Below the pieces are notes generated by a model, which had not been told where the DNA came from, ran no database searches, and worked only from the letters and a program-made list of their open reading frames with translations. DNA of 64,000 nt, from NCBI GenBank assembly GCA_039185015.1, contig JBCDAU010000024.1:1-64000 (forward strand). The letters are read 5' to 3'. Each line of letters opens with the position of its first letter. The first letter of the stretch is position 1. Positions 8,229-18,486 of the stretch are shown here, piece by piece. This stretch comes from JBCBSZ01 sp039185015. GTDB taxonomy: Bacteria > Actinomycetota > Acidimicrobiia > Acidimicrobiales > Poriferisodalaceae. Position numbers and translations under genes: made by a program.

Positions 8229-8570
8229 GTGCTCTCCCTCGTCACCGCCGTCGTGAAGCCCCACCAGCTCGAGCCCGTGGTCGAGGCGCTCAAGCAGGTC
8301 GACGTGCACGGTCTCACCGCCACCGAGGTCAAGGGCTTCGGGCGCCAGGGCGGCCACAGCGAGACCTATCGCGGCACCGAGTACCACCTCGACTTCATCC
8401 CCAAGGTGAAGATCGAGGTCGTGGTCGACGCGACCCGTGCCGACGACGCCGTCGAGGCGATCGCCGAGGCCGCTCGTACCGGTCGCATCGGCGACGGCAA
8501 GGTCTGGGTCACCGCCGTCAGCGACATCATGCGGATCCGGACCGGTGAGCGGGGCTCCGAGGCGCTGTAG
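8229..8570 (+). CDS. glnK: Nitrogen regulatory protein P-II (GlnK)
   Basis: Starting at the GTG at 8229 gives 113 aa, the normal family length, beginning MLSLVTAVVKPHQLEPV. A GTG at 8211 in the same frame would add 6 residues but directly abuts the AGGAGGA sequence; the start is therefore not certain. The T-loop KGFGRQGGHSETYRGTEY contains the conserved Tyr (position 51 region) that is adenylylated in actinobacterial GlnK. The C-terminal TGRIGDGKVWV and RIRTGE motifs bind ATP/ADP. The protein senses 2-oxoglutarate and adenylate nucleotides and gates Amt, encoded just upstream. glnD is not in the window. Confidence 0.96.
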   Translation: MLSLVTAVVKPHQLEPVVEALKQVDVHGLTATEVKGFGRQGGHSETYRGTEYHLDFIPKVKIEVVVDATRADDAVEAIAEAARTGRIGDGKVWVTAVSDIMRIRTGERGSEAL

Positions 8571-8574
8571 ATCC

Positions 8575-8604
8575 GACCAGACCTGGTCTGGTCTGGTCTG
8601 GTCG
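8575..8604 (+). repeat. GGTCT pentanucleotide tandem repeat with hairpin after glnK
   Basis: GGTCT is repeated three times in a row from 8585 (8585-8599), followed by GGTC. GACCAGACC at 8575-8583 pairs with GGTCTGGTC at 8585-8593, and can equally pair one or two repeats further along. It begins 5 nt after the glnK stop and may act as a terminator. The pentamer could vary in copy number between strains. Confidence 0.5.
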
Positions 8605-8685
8605 GGTGGTCAACGTCTCGGAGGCGATGGCGCAGCTCGCTCGCCTGACCGATGAGGTGCGCGGGGGTGGGTGGCCGCTCGGGTG

Positions 8686-8768
8686 TTGATCGGGCCACGG
8701 GGCCGACCGTCAGGGCGAGGACACGGCGAGGAGGGGTGGGGCTCCGGGGTCCCAGCCGGGGATCGGCA
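8686..8768 (+). repeat. Dispersed intergenic repeat, copy A
   Basis: This stretch between glnK and gpmA shares an ordered series of blocks with the intergenic segments at 28748-28862 (opposite strand) and 33226-33310: CAGGGCGAGGAC, then GAGGAGG, then GTGGGGCTCCGGGG, then GCCGGGGAT. The stem of its hairpin is imperfect here (GGTGGG against CCCAGCC), unlike in the other two copies. There is no open reading frame in it. Confidence 0.55.
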
Positions 8769-8791
8769 CCGCCCCGGCTACCGTTTCGACC

Positions 8792-9538
8792 ATGAGCCAC
8801 ACCCTGGTCCTCGTCCGCCACGGACAGAGCGAGTGGAACGCGAAGAACCTGTTCACCGGCTGGGTCGATGTCGGCTTGACCGACCAGGGCGAGGCCGAGG
8901 CACAGGCCGGCGGTGAGGCCCTCGCCGCGGAGGGGCTGACCTTCGACGTCGCCCACACCTCCCTGCAGCGGCGGGCCATCCGCACGCTGCACCTGATGCT
9001 CGACCGGCTCGATCTCCTCTGGCTGCCGGTCCACAAGTCGTGGCGCTTGAACGAGCGTCACTACGGGGCGCTCCAGGGCCTCGACAAGAAGGAGACCGTC
9101 GAGCGGCACGGCGCCGACCAGGTCCATCTCTGGCGCCGGGGCTACGACACGCCACCGCCGATGGTCGAGGCGGGCACCGAGTACGACGTCAGCTCCGACC
9201 CGCGCTACGCCGACCTCCCGCCCGACCTCATGCCCATGGGCGAGTGCTTGCAGGACGTCGTCGAGCGGCTGCTGCCCTACTGGCACGACGCGATCGTCCC
9301 CGACATCCGCGCCGGTCGGCGGGTGATCGTGTCGGCCCACGGCAACTCGCTCCGGGCGCTGATCAAGCACCTCGAGGGCATCTCCGACGACGAGATCGCC
9401 GACCTGAACCTCCCGACGGGCATCCCGATGGTCTACGAGCTCGACGACCACATGGTCCCGACGACCGAGCGCCGCTTCCTCGCCGACGCCGACGCGGTCG
9501 CCGCCGCCACCCACGCGGTCGCCAAGCAGACCGGCTGA
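8792..9538 (+). CDS. gpmA: 2,3-bisphosphoglycerate-dependent phosphoglycerate mutase
   Basis: A 248-aa enzyme of the dPGM family, which interconverts 3- and 2-phosphoglycerate in glycolysis and gluconeogenesis. The catalytic histidine is in LVRHGQSEWN (residues 7-16), the second active-site histidine in SAHGNSLRAL, and the substrate loop in RLNERHYGALQG. Length and motifs are standard for the family. It stands alone between the glnK repeat region and the dnaK promoter. Confidence 0.97.
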   Translation: MSHTLVLVRHGQSEWNAKNLFTGWVDVGLTDQGEAEAQAGGEALAAEGLTFDVAHTSLQRRAIRTLHLMLDRLDLLWLPVHKSWRLNERHYGALQGLDKKETVERHGADQVHLWRRGYDTPPPMVEAGTEYDVSSDPRYADLPPDLMPMGECLQDVVERLLPYWHDAIVPDIRAGRRVIVSAHGNSLRALIKHLEGISDDEIADLNLPTGIPMVYELDDHMVPTTERRFLADADAVAAATHAVAKQTG

Positions 9539-9649
9539 CGGCTCATCCGTCGCCGAGCGCGGTGGCGTCTGCAGTCCAGAACGTCGAGGCGATGGCCGCC
9601 AACGCCGACGGTGTCGTCGTCAGGCCGCTCTCGCCCGACCATCGCAAAA

Positions 9650-9670
9650 CTTGATGCGCCTCAACTCAAG
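9650..9670. promoter_or_regulatory. HAIR element (HspR operator) upstream of dnaK
   Basis: CTTGATG-N7-ACTCAAG fits the HspR-associated inverted repeat consensus CTTGAGT-N7-ACTCAAG, with the right arm exact and five of seven bases in the left arm. It lies 89 nt upstream of the dnaK ATG; a possible -10 box TATCCT is at 9710-9715. HspR encoded at 13141-13539 would bind here. Confidence 0.8.
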
Positions 9671-9758
9671 TTTTCTTGGTCCGACTGTGGGATCAGGTGC
9701 GAGCACCCGTATCCTCGACCTCACTACCCCCCGAATGAGTCCGTGAGGAGGACCCACC

Positions 9759-11584
<1,826 letters not shown>

Positions 11585-11588
<4 letters not shown>

Positions 11589-12142
11589 GCACCGCCGAAC
11601 CGGCCCCGGAGGGGGCCGGCCCGGACGTCGAGGAGGTGCCGGTCGCCGGCGCCGAGGCGCCCGGGCCCGACGTCGAGGAGGTGGCCGTCGAGGCACCGCT
11701 CGACGTCGAGGGGCTCATCGAGCAGCTCGAGGCGGTCGCGACCGAGCGCGACGCGCTCCAGGACCAGGTCCTGCGGTCGGCGGCCGACTTCGACAACTTC
11801 CGCAAGCGCTCCCAGCGCGACCAGGCCGAGGCCGGGAAGCAGGCGGTCGGCCGGTTCGTCGACAGCCTCCTCCCGGTGCTCGACGCCTGCGACGCGGCGA
11901 TGACCCAGGGTCAGGAGGGCGCCGAGCCGATCGCCAAGGCACTGCTCGCCGCACTCGAGCAGCAGGGCCTCACCTCGGTCGGGACCGTCGGCGAGCCCTT
12001 CGACCCCTCATGGCACGAGGCCGTGCTCGTCGAACCCGCGGCCGACGGCCAGGACAGCGACGTGGTGCTCGAGGTGCTCCGGACGGGGTATCGCTGGGAG
12101 GACCGGGTCCTGCGTGCTGCGATGGTGAAGGTCACGGGCTGA
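11585..12142 (+). CDS. grpE: Nucleotide exchange factor GrpE
   Basis: A 185-aa GrpE that releases ADP from DnaK. An acidic, probably disordered N-terminus (residues 1-40) leads into the long helix (IEQLEAVATERDALQDQVLRS) with ADFDNFRKRSQRD, then the beta domain with TVGEPFDPSWHEAV and the terminal GYRWEDRVLRAAMVKV motif. The GTG start at 11585 overlaps the dnaK stop (GTGA), so translation is coupled. Confidence 0.97.
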
Positions 12143-12214
12143 TGTCCGGGGCCATCCAGGGAGCTGCGGGCTGAACGCACGTCGAGATCGGACGACACCG
12201 ACAGGAGGTGACTG

Positions 12215-13144
12215 ATGCAGCGTGAATGGCTCGAGACGGATTACTACGAGGCGCTCGGTGTGTCGTCGGACGCCTCCGACAAGGACATCACCAAGGCCTA
12301 CCGCAAGCTCGCCCGCGAGCATCACCCCGATCAGGGGGGCGACGAGGCCCGGTTCAAGGCGGTCTCCGCCGCCTACGACGTCCTCGGCGATCCCGACAAG
12401 CGCAAGGAGTACGACGAGCTCCGTCGGCTCGGCCCGATGGCCGGCGGGTTCGCCGGCGCCCCCCGGGGAGATGGCGCCTATCAGGTCCGCATCGAGGACT
12501 TCGACAGCTTCGGTGGCATCGGCGACCTCTTCGGCAACCTGTTCGGCCGCGGCGCCGGCAATGCCGGTCCTCGGACCGGCCCGCGCCCGGCGCCGGGAGC
12601 CGATCTCGAGACCGAGGTCCACCTCGACCTCGTCGAAGCCGTCGAGGGTGCCACCACCGAGGTGTTCGTCGACGGGCAACCGGTGAAGGTCCGCATCCCC
12701 TCCGGCGTCGACCACGGCCGCCGGATCCGCGTCCGCGGGCACGGCCGACCGGGCATCGAAGGCGGCCCACCCGGTGACCTCTTCGTCGTCGTGCAGGTCC
12801 GCCAGCACCCGCTCTTCGAACGGCGGGGCGATGACCTGCACCTCACGGTGCCGGTCACCTTCGCCGAGGCCGCGCTGGGCACCAACCTCCGCGTGCCGAC
12901 CCTCGACGGCGATCACGTCACCCTCCGCCTGCCCGAGGGCACGTCCTCCGGACGTCGGCTGCGGGTGCGCGGTCGCGGTGTGGAGCGCAAGGGTGGTGGT
13001 ACCGGCGACCTCATGGTCACGGTCCAGATCTCGGTCCCCATCGAGCTCGACGACGAGCAGCGGGCCGCCATCGAGCGCGTCGCCGAGTTGCTCGACGAGG
13101 ACCCCCGCGCCCACCTGGCCAACGGTGAGAGGAGCCCGTCATGA
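12215..13144 (+). CDS. dnaJ: DnaJ-family co-chaperone without zinc finger (CbpA-like)
   Basis: A 309-aa protein with an N-terminal J-domain (DYYEALGVSSDASDKDITKAYRKL, HPD present as HHPDQGG), a Gly-rich segment (about residues 70-125, including GGIGDLFGNLFG), and two beta-sandwich substrate domains (PAPGADLETEVHLDLVEAVEG onward). The four CXXCXGXG zinc-binding repeats of canonical DnaJ are absent, so this is a type II (CbpA-like) J-protein placed where actinobacteria usually have DnaJ1. AGGAGGTGACTG precedes the ATG. Its stop overlaps the hspR start (ATGA). Confidence 0.95.
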   Translation: MQREWLETDYYEALGVSSDASDKDITKAYRKLAREHHPDQGGDEARFKAVSAAYDVLGDPDKRKEYDELRRLGPMAGGFAGAPRGDGAYQVRIEDFDSFGGIGDLFGNLFGRGAGNAGPRTGPRPAPGADLETEVHLDLVEAVEGATTEVFVDGQPVKVRIPSGVDHGRRIRVRGHGRPGIEGGPPGDLFVVVQVRQHPLFERRGDDLHLTVPVTFAEAALGTNLRVPTLDGDHVTLRLPEGTSSGRRLRVRGRGVERKGGGTGDLMVTVQISVPIELDDEQRAAIERVAELLDEDPRAHLANGERSPS

Positions 13145-13539
13145 CCCGACGCGACCCCGACCACGCCGTCTACGTCATCTCGGTCGCTGCCGAGCTGGCC
13201 GGTCTGCATGCCCAGACCCTGCGGATCTACGAGCGGAAGGGCCTCGTCGAGCCGTCGCGCACGCCGGGCGGCAGCCGCCGCTACTCCGAGCGCGACATCG
13301 AGCGGCTGTCCCGCATCACCGAGCTGACCGAGCAGGGCCTCAACCTCGCCGGGGTCCAGCGGGTGCTGGAGCTCGAGGCCGAGGTGGCCCGACTGCAGGA
13401 CGAGCTGTCGCGGCTCTCCGATGTGGCACGCCGCCAGGTGGCCGAGGCCGAGCGCCGTCAGCGCCGCGACCTCGTCCCCCTGCGCCAGGACGTCATCCTC
13501 TGGTCGGATCGCCATCCCCGGCGTCCCGGCCAAAGTTGA
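13141..13539 (+). CDS. hspR: Heat-shock repressor HspR (MerR family)
   Basis: A 132-aa MerR-type regulator: the wing-helix starts at YVISVAAELAGLHAQTLRIYERKGLVEPSRTPGG..., with R(R/Y)YSERDIERL, followed by a coiled-coil dimerisation helix (residues about 80-105) and a basic tail. In actinobacteria HspR with DnaK represses the dnaK operon and clpB by binding HAIR elements. Both expected HAIR sites are present in the window (9650-9670 and 13535-13555). It is the fourth gene of the dnaK operon. Confidence 0.95.
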   Translation: MTRRDPDHAVYVISVAAELAGLHAQTLRIYERKGLVEPSRTPGGSRRYSERDIERLSRITELTEQGLNLAGVQRVLELEAEVARLQDELSRLSDVARRQVAEAERRQRRDLVPLRQDVILWSDRHPRRPGQS

Positions 13540-13555
13540 GTGTATACGTAGCAAG
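13535..13555. promoter_or_regulatory. HAIR element upstream of clpB
   Basis: GTTGAGT-N7-TAGCAAG matches six of seven bases in the left arm of the HAIR consensus and the CAAG core of the right arm. It begins four bases before the end of the hspR coding sequence (stop at 13537-13539) and lies 30 nt upstream of the clpB ATG, giving clpB its own HspR-controlled promoter. Confidence 0.7.
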
Positions 13556-13584
13556 TTTGTTGACTCTCTTCTAGGCTGGTTCTC

Positions 13585-16089
13585 ATGGCACTGGACCCGA
13601 ACCGCTGGACCATCAAGACCCAGGAAGCGGTGCAGACGGCCATCGAGTCCGCTCGCACCGCGGCCCATCCCGAGGTCACCCCGGATCATCTGCTGCTCGC
13701 GCTGCTCGGCCAGGCCGACGGCGTCGTGCTGCCGGTGCTCACCCGCGTCGGTGCGCAACCGATGGCGGTGCGCAACCAGGTCGAGGAGCGGCTGGCCAAG
13801 TTGGCCAAGGCCTACGGGGGCAGCGATCCCTCGATGTCTCGCGGCCTGCGCGACGCCATCGACGTCGCCGACCGGGCCCGCGAGGAGCTCCACGACGAGT
13901 ACCTCTCGACCGAGCACCTGCTCCTCGCGCTCGCCGACCGGCTCGACCTCGATCGCGAGCAGCTCCTCGGCGCCCTGCGCGAGGTCCGCGGCTCCCATCG
14001 GGTCACCTCACAGAACCCCGAGGCCTCCTACCAGGCGCTGGAGCGGTTCGGCCGCGACCTCACCGACGACGCCCGCAGCGGTCGCCTCGATCCGGTCATC
14101 GGTCGCGACGAGGAGATCCGCCGGGTCATCCAGGTGCTGTCGCGCCGGACCAAGAACAACCCGGTGCTCATCGGCGATCCCGGCGTGGGCAAGACCGCCA
14201 TCGTCGAGGGGCTCGCCCAGCGCATCATCGAGGGCGACGTCCCCGAGGGACTGAAGAACAAGCGGCTCATCTCGCTCGACCTCGGGATGATGGTCGCCGG
14301 CGCGAAGTACCGCGGCGAGTTCGAGGAGCGGCTCCAGGCCGTGCTGAAGGAGATCACCGACGCCGAGGGCGAGGTCATCACCTTCATCGACGAGCTGCAC
14401 ACCGTGGTCGGCGCCGGCAAGGCGGACGGCGCGATGGACGCCGGCAACATGCTCAAGCCGATGCTCGCCCGCGGCGAGCTCCGCATGGTCGGCGCCACGA
14501 CGCTCGACGAGTACCGCAGCCACATCGAGAAGGACGCCGCGCTCGAGCGGCGCTTCCAGCAGGTCTTCGTCGGTGAACCCTCGGTCGCCGACACCGTGTC
14601 GATCCTGCGCGGCCTCAAGGAGCGGTACGAGGTCCACCACGGCGTCCGGATCCAGGACTCCGCGCTCATCGCCGCCGCCGGGCTGTCCGATCGGTATCTC
14701 AGCGACCGCCAGCTCCCCGACAAGGCCATCGACCTCATCGACGAGGCCGGGTCCCGCCTGCGCATCGAGATCGACTCGCTGCCCACCGAGATCGACGTCG
14801 TCGAGCGCCGCATCCGCCAGCTCGAGATCGAGCGCGTGGCCGTCGCCCGCGAGGCCGAGCTGGGCGACACCAACGCCGCCGAACGACTCGACGAGGTCGA
14901 CGCCGAGATCGCCGGCCTCCAGGAGCGGTCGACCGGCATGAAGGCGCACTGGACGGCCGAGAAGGACGCCATCGCGGCCATCCGGTCGCTGAAGGAGGAG
15001 ATCGACGACCAGAGCCGGTCGCTGGAGCGCGAGTCCGACCTCGAGCGCGCCGCCGAGGTCCGGTACGGCCTGCTCCCTGACCTCGAGCGCCGTCTCGAGG
15101 AGGCGACCGCCCACCTCGACGAGCTGCAGGCCGACCGCCGCATGCTCAAGGAGGAGGTCGACGAGGAAGACGTCGCCCAGGTCGTCTCCCGCTGGACCGG
15201 GGTTCCGGTCGCCAAGCTCATGGAGGGCGAGGCCGAGCGCCTCACCCACCTCGAGGACGAGCTCCACGAGCGCGTGATCGGCCAGGACGAGGCCGTCGTC
15301 GCGGTCGCCAACGCGATCCGTCGCAGCCGGGCCGGCCTCGCCGACCCCAACCGTCCGATCGGCAGCTTCATGTTCCTCGGCCCGACCGGCGTCGGGAAGA
15401 CCGAGCTCGCCCGCGCCCTCGCCCAGGTGCTCTTCGACGACGAGCGGGCCATGGTCCGCATCGACATGAGCGAGTACATGGAGAAGCACGCGGTGAGCCG
15501 CCTCATCGGCGCACCCCCCGGCTACGTCGGCTACGACGAGGGCGGGCAGCTGACCGAGACCATCCGTCGCCGGCCGTACTCGGTGATCCTCCTCGACGAG
15601 ATCGAGAAGGCTCACGCCGACGTGTTCAACGTGCTGTTGCAGGTGCTCGACGACGGTCGTCTCACCGACGGTCAGGGCCGCACGGTCGACTTCACCAACG
15701 CCGTGCTCATCATGACGTCGAACCTGTCGGGCGATCCCCTGCAGTTCTTCCGCCCGGAGTTCATCAACCGGGTCGACGACATCATCCGCTTCCGGGCGCT
15801 CACCGAAGAGGACCTCGACGACATCGTCCAGATCCAGCTCGCGATCGTTCGCGACCGCCTGGCCACCCGCAAGATCGACCTGCAGCTCACCGACGCCGCC
15901 GTCGCCCAGCTGGCGAGCGAGGGCTTCGACCCGGCGTTCGGGGCCCGGCCCCTCAAGCGGGTCATCCTACGCCACGTCGTCGACCCGCTGGCGGTCCAGC
16001 TCCTCGACGGCAAGCTGGCCGAGGGTGACGCGGTCGTGGTCGACGCCGTCGACGGCGAGCTCTCGTTCACCCCCCACCGTCTGGTGTGA
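13585..16089 (+). CDS. clpB: ATP-dependent disaggregase ClpB
   Basis: An 834-aa Hsp100. Order: Clp N-terminal repeats (1-145), first AAA+ domain with Walker A GDPGVGKT near 196-203 and ITFIDELHTVVGAG, the coiled-coil middle domain (about 395-520), and the second AAA+ domain with GPTGVGKTE near 598 and VILLDEIEKAH. It extracts proteins from aggregates with DnaK. There is no ClpP-binding loop. The segment between MTSNL and FRPEFINR in the second AAA+ domain is only 7 residues, shorter than the 15-25 usual in ClpB, which explains the reduced total length. The gene has its own HAIR-type operator. Confidence 0.98.
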   Translation: MALDPNRWTIKTQEAVQTAIESARTAAHPEVTPDHLLLALLGQADGVVLPVLTRVGAQPMAVRNQVEERLAKLAKAYGGSDPSMSRGLRDAIDVADRAREELHDEYLSTEHLLLALADRLDLDREQLLGALREVRGSHRVTSQNPEASYQALERFGRDLTDDARSGRLDPVIGRDEEIRRVIQVLSRRTKNNPVLIGDPGVGKTAIVEGLAQRIIEGDVPEGLKNKRLISLDLGMMVAGAKYRGEFEERLQAVLKEITDAEGEVITFIDELHTVVGAGKADGAMDAGNMLKPMLARGELRMVGATTLDEYRSHIEKDAALERRFQQVFVGEPSVADTVSILRGLKERYEVHHGVRIQDSALIAAAGLSDRYLSDRQLPDKAIDLIDEAGSRLRIEIDSLPTEIDVVERRIRQLEIERVAVAREAELGDTNAAERLDEVDAEIAGLQERSTGMKAHWTAEKDAIAAIRSLKEEIDDQSRSLERESDLERAAEVRYGLLPDLERRLEEATAHLDELQADRRMLKEEVDEEDVAQVVSRWTGVPVAKLMEGEAERLTHLEDELHERVIGQDEAVVAVANAIRRSRAGLADPNRPIGSFMFLGPTGVGKTELARALAQVLFDDERAMVRIDMSEYMEKHAVSRLIGAPPGYVGYDEGGQLTETIRRRPYSVILLDEIEKAHADVFNVLLQVLDDGRLTDGQGRTVDFTNAVLIMTSNLSGDPLQFFRPEFINRVDDIIRFRALTEEDLDDIVQIQLAIVRDRLATRKIDLQLTDAAVAQLASEGFDPAFGARPLKRVILRHVVDPLAVQLLDGKLAEGDAVVVDAVDGELSFTPHRLV

Positions 16090-16105
16090 CGAATACGGTG
16101 CGGCG

Positions 16106-17029
16106 ATGGCTCGCACCACCCACCAGTCGCTGCCCGACGAGCGCAACCGCGACATCCTGATCCACCTCAACGGCGAGCTCGTGCCGCGGGCGGAGGCGAA
16201 GGTGTCGGTCTTCGACAGCGGCTTCGTCGTCGGTGACGGCATCTGGGAGGGCATCCGGCTGCACGAGGGCGTGCTCGTGTTCCTCGACCGGCACCTCGAC
16301 CGGCTCTTCGCGGGCCTTGCGGCGATCCACCTCGATCTCGGCCTCACCCGGGACGAGGTGGCCGAGCTGCTCTACGCCACCGTCGACGGCAATGGCATGC
16401 GCGACGGCGTGCACGTCCGCCTGATGATCACCAGGGGCGACAAGTCGACGCCGTCGCAGCACCCGGCCCTCTGCATCGGCGGGCCGAACATCGTGGCCAT
16501 CGCGGAGCACAAGGTCGCCGATCCGGCGGTGGCCGATCAGGGCATCTCGCTGTTCACGGCGACGGTCCGACGCCCGGCCCCCGACGTCCTCGACCAGAAG
16601 CTGAACTGCCACTCGAAGCTCCACGAGGTCATCGCCCTCATCCAGGCGACCGAGGCCGGCGCCGACGAGGCGCTCATGCTGGACCCGACCGGAGCCGTGG
16701 CGACGTGCAACGCCACGAACTTCTTCGCCGTCCGCGACGGCACCGTGTGCACGTCGACCGGCCAGTACAACCTCAACGGCATCACCGCCGAGCTGGTCGT
16801 CGAGGTCGCCGAGGTGGCGGGCATCCCGACACGCCGGGCGCCGTTCTCCCTGACCGACGTGTACAGCGCCGAGGAGTGCTTCGTCACCGGCACCTTCGGT
16901 GGGCTCACCCCGGTGCACACCGTCGACGGCCGGACGATCGATGACGGCGCCGTGCCGGGACCGATGGTGACCCGGCTGCGCTCGCTCTACGCCGACCGGG
17001 TCGCCGAGGCGGCGAGGGCGGGTCGATGA
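16106..17029 (+). CDS. Class IV PLP aminotransferase, branched-chain aminotransferase-like
   Basis: A 307-aa fold-type IV PLP enzyme. The catalytic lysine is in LNCHSKLHEVIAL, the cofactor-phosphate and substrate regions in NATNFF and NGITAELV, and the end of the domain reads TGTFGGLTPVHTVDGR. I start at the ATG at 16106, 16 nt after the clpB stop, because upstream codons in the frame run through clpB. It overlaps the next gene by 4 nt (ATGA). The NATN.F, TGT.G.L.PV and DGR.I.DG motifs are those of the plant branched-chain-aminotransferase-like proteins, which carry the neighbour's domain fused to this one. The substrate is unknown; D-amino-acid transaminase or ADC lyase activity are other options within the fold. 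Confidence 0.85.
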   Translation: MARTTHQSLPDERNRDILIHLNGELVPRAEAKVSVFDSGFVVGDGIWEGIRLHEGVLVFLDRHLDRLFAGLAAIHLDLGLTRDEVAELLYATVDGNGMRDGVHVRLMITRGDKSTPSQHPALCIGGPNIVAIAEHKVADPAVADQGISLFTATVRRPAPDVLDQKLNCHSKLHEVIALIQATEAGADEALMLDPTGAVATCNATNFFAVRDGTVCTSTGQYNLNGITAELVVEVAEVAGIPTRRAPFSLTDVYSAEECFVTGTFGGLTPVHTVDGRTIDDGAVPGPMVTRLRSLYADRVAEAARAGR

Positions 17030-17751
17030 CCGTCCGCGTCCAGTGCTGGTCCGGCCCCCGGAACATCTCGACGGCGTTCATGTACTCGTGGGCCCAACGG
17101 GCCGACACGACCGTCGTCGACGAGCCGCTGTACGCGGCCTACCTCGCACGCTTCGATCGCGGCCACCCCATGACCGCGGAGGTGCTCGCCTCGCAGTCGC
17201 AGGACCCCGCAGCGGTGATCGAGGACGTGATCCTCGGCCCCGTCGGCACGCCGGTGCTGTTCTGCAAGCAGATGGCCCACCACCTCCGGGATCTCGACAC
17301 CGCCTTCCTGGGCGAGACCGAGAACCTCCTCCTCACCCGTCACCCGGTGGACATGCTGCGCTCGCTGTCGGCACAGCTCCCGCACTGCGATCTCGACGAC
17401 ACCGGACTCCCCGAGCAGGTACAGCTCGTCGACGATGTCATCGCAGCAGGTGGACGACCGATCGTCGTCGACTCCCAGGTGCTGCTCGACGACCCACGGG
17501 GCATGCTCGCCGCGCTCTGCGAGCGGCTCGGGCTGTCCTTCGACGAGGCGATGCTCTCGTGGTCGCCCGGTCCCAAACCCTACGACGGCGTCTGGGCGGC
17601 GGTCTGGTACGCCAACGTCCACCGTTCGACCGGGTTCGGTCCACCCCGGACGCCGAACCGCGAGCCGCTCCCGGAGCACCTCGGCCCGGTCCTCGCCGCA
17701 GCCGAACCCCTCTACGAACGTCTCGCCGCCCACGCCGTCAGCGCTCCCTGA
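17026..17751 (+). CDS. Sulfotransferase-like P-loop protein paired with the class IV aminotransferase
   Basis: A 241-aa protein starting VQCWSGPRNISTAFMYSWAQR, a sulfotransferase-type P-loop (GPRN(I/L)ST), followed by DEPLYAAYL, a LLLTRHPVDML stretch in the PAPS 3'-phosphate region, and GVWAAVWYANVHRSTGF near the end. The same motifs in the same order form the N-terminal half of plant branched-chain-aminotransferase-like proteins. Here the two halves are separate, overlapping genes with the aminotransferase first. Coupled translation suggests a shared pathway; the acceptor or ligand is unknown, and true sulfotransferase activity is not shown by sequence alone. Confidence 0.8.
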   Translation: MTVRVQCWSGPRNISTAFMYSWAQRADTTVVDEPLYAAYLARFDRGHPMTAEVLASQSQDPAAVIEDVILGPVGTPVLFCKQMAHHLRDLDTAFLGETENLLLTRHPVDMLRSLSAQLPHCDLDDTGLPEQVQLVDDVIAAGGRPIVVDSQVLLDDPRGMLAALCERLGLSFDEAMLSWSPGPKPYDGVWAAVWYANVHRSTGFGPPRTPNREPLPEHLGPVLAAAEPLYERLAAHAVSAP

Positions 17752-17805
17752 CCTGCGCCGCTGACGCGGTGGCGGAGCCTTCGGGACTCGCGGGACCTCG
17801 CGACC

Positions 17806-17819
17806 GGGACCTAGGTCCT
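17806..17819. promoter_or_regulatory. DosR-box-like palindrome upstream of the ba3 oxidase cluster
   Basis: GGGACCTAGGTCCT contains a perfect 12-bp palindrome (17807-17818) and matches the DosR/DevR core GGGACTWWAGTCCC at 11 of 14 positions. It lies 71 nt upstream of the cupredoxin ATG, within the only non-coding gap (17752-17889) in front of the oxidase genes. A NarL/DosR-type response regulator is encoded at the end of the same cluster. Confidence 0.45.
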
Positions 17820-17889
17820 GGCCCCCGACCGGCGCGGATTGCGACGCTCATCGTCGTCCGAGCGACTTCGATCCGGGAGCACCTACGTC

Positions 17890-18486
17890 ATGCCCGATGT
17901 GGCTGAGCGAGTCGACGGCGAACCGGAGCGATCCGCCGCCGCCCACGAGGAGTTCCCCGGATCGGTCGGTCGGACACCGGCGATCGATGCTGCGGCGATC
18001 GATGCCTCCCCGTCGGGGGTGTCCCTCACCGGTGGGCAGGCCTTCCTCGTCGCCGCGGCGGGGATCAGCGCGGCGCTCGCCGTCGTGGCCTGCCTCGTCG
18101 TCCTCGTGCGGATCGGCGCCGACGAGAACCGGGGTGGGGCCGCCGTCGCCGGTGCCGGCCCGGTCACCGAGCTGACGGTCGACGCCAGTGACTTCGCCTT
18201 CGACCCGGCCTCGGCCGAGCTGCTCGCCGGCGAGGAGCTCACGGTGACGATGGACAACGTCGGCTCGGTCGAGCACGAGTGGATCGTCCTCAACCAGGGC
18301 GTCCGCCTCACCGACGAGGCCGACTTCACCGAGGACATGGTCCTCGCCCGCACCGATCGCGTCGGTGGCGGCGAGACCGCGACCGTCAACTTCACCATCG
18401 ACGAGAGCGGCACGTACCAGGTGGTCTGCCTCGTCGCCGGGCACCTCGCGTCCGGCATGCAGGGCACCGTGACGGTGTCGTCATGA
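17890..18486 (+). CDS. Membrane-anchored cupredoxin, putative electron donor to ba3 oxidase
   Basis: A 198-aa protein: cytoplasmic N-terminus, one membrane helix (about residues 50-75, AFLVAAAGISAALAVVACLVVLV), then a plastocyanin-like domain outside the membrane. Type 1 copper ligands are visible: His in VEHEWIV, then Cys, His and Met in YQVVCLVAGHLASGM. GGGAG lies about 9 nt before the ATG. It overlaps the subunit IIa gene by 4 nt (ATGA) and begins the oxidase gene row. Handing electrons to subunit II is inferred from position and fold; a nitrous-oxide-reductase-like CuA is excluded by the single-copper ligand set. Confidence 0.88.
   Translation: MPDVAERVDGEPERSAAAHEEFPGSVGRTPAIDAAAIDASPSGVSLTGGQAFLVAAAGISAALAVVACLVVLVRIGADENRGGAAVAGAGPVTELTVDASDFAFDPASAELLAGEELTVTMDNVGSVEHEWIVLNQGVRLTDEADFTEDMVLARTDRVGGGETATVNFTIDESGTYQVVCLVAGHLASGMQGTVTVSS

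Noticed and set aside
5894..8332. 812-codon minus-strand frame across the regulator, amt and part of glnK
   Set aside because: Antisense shadow: low-complexity acidic/basic sequence over genes with strong family motifs.
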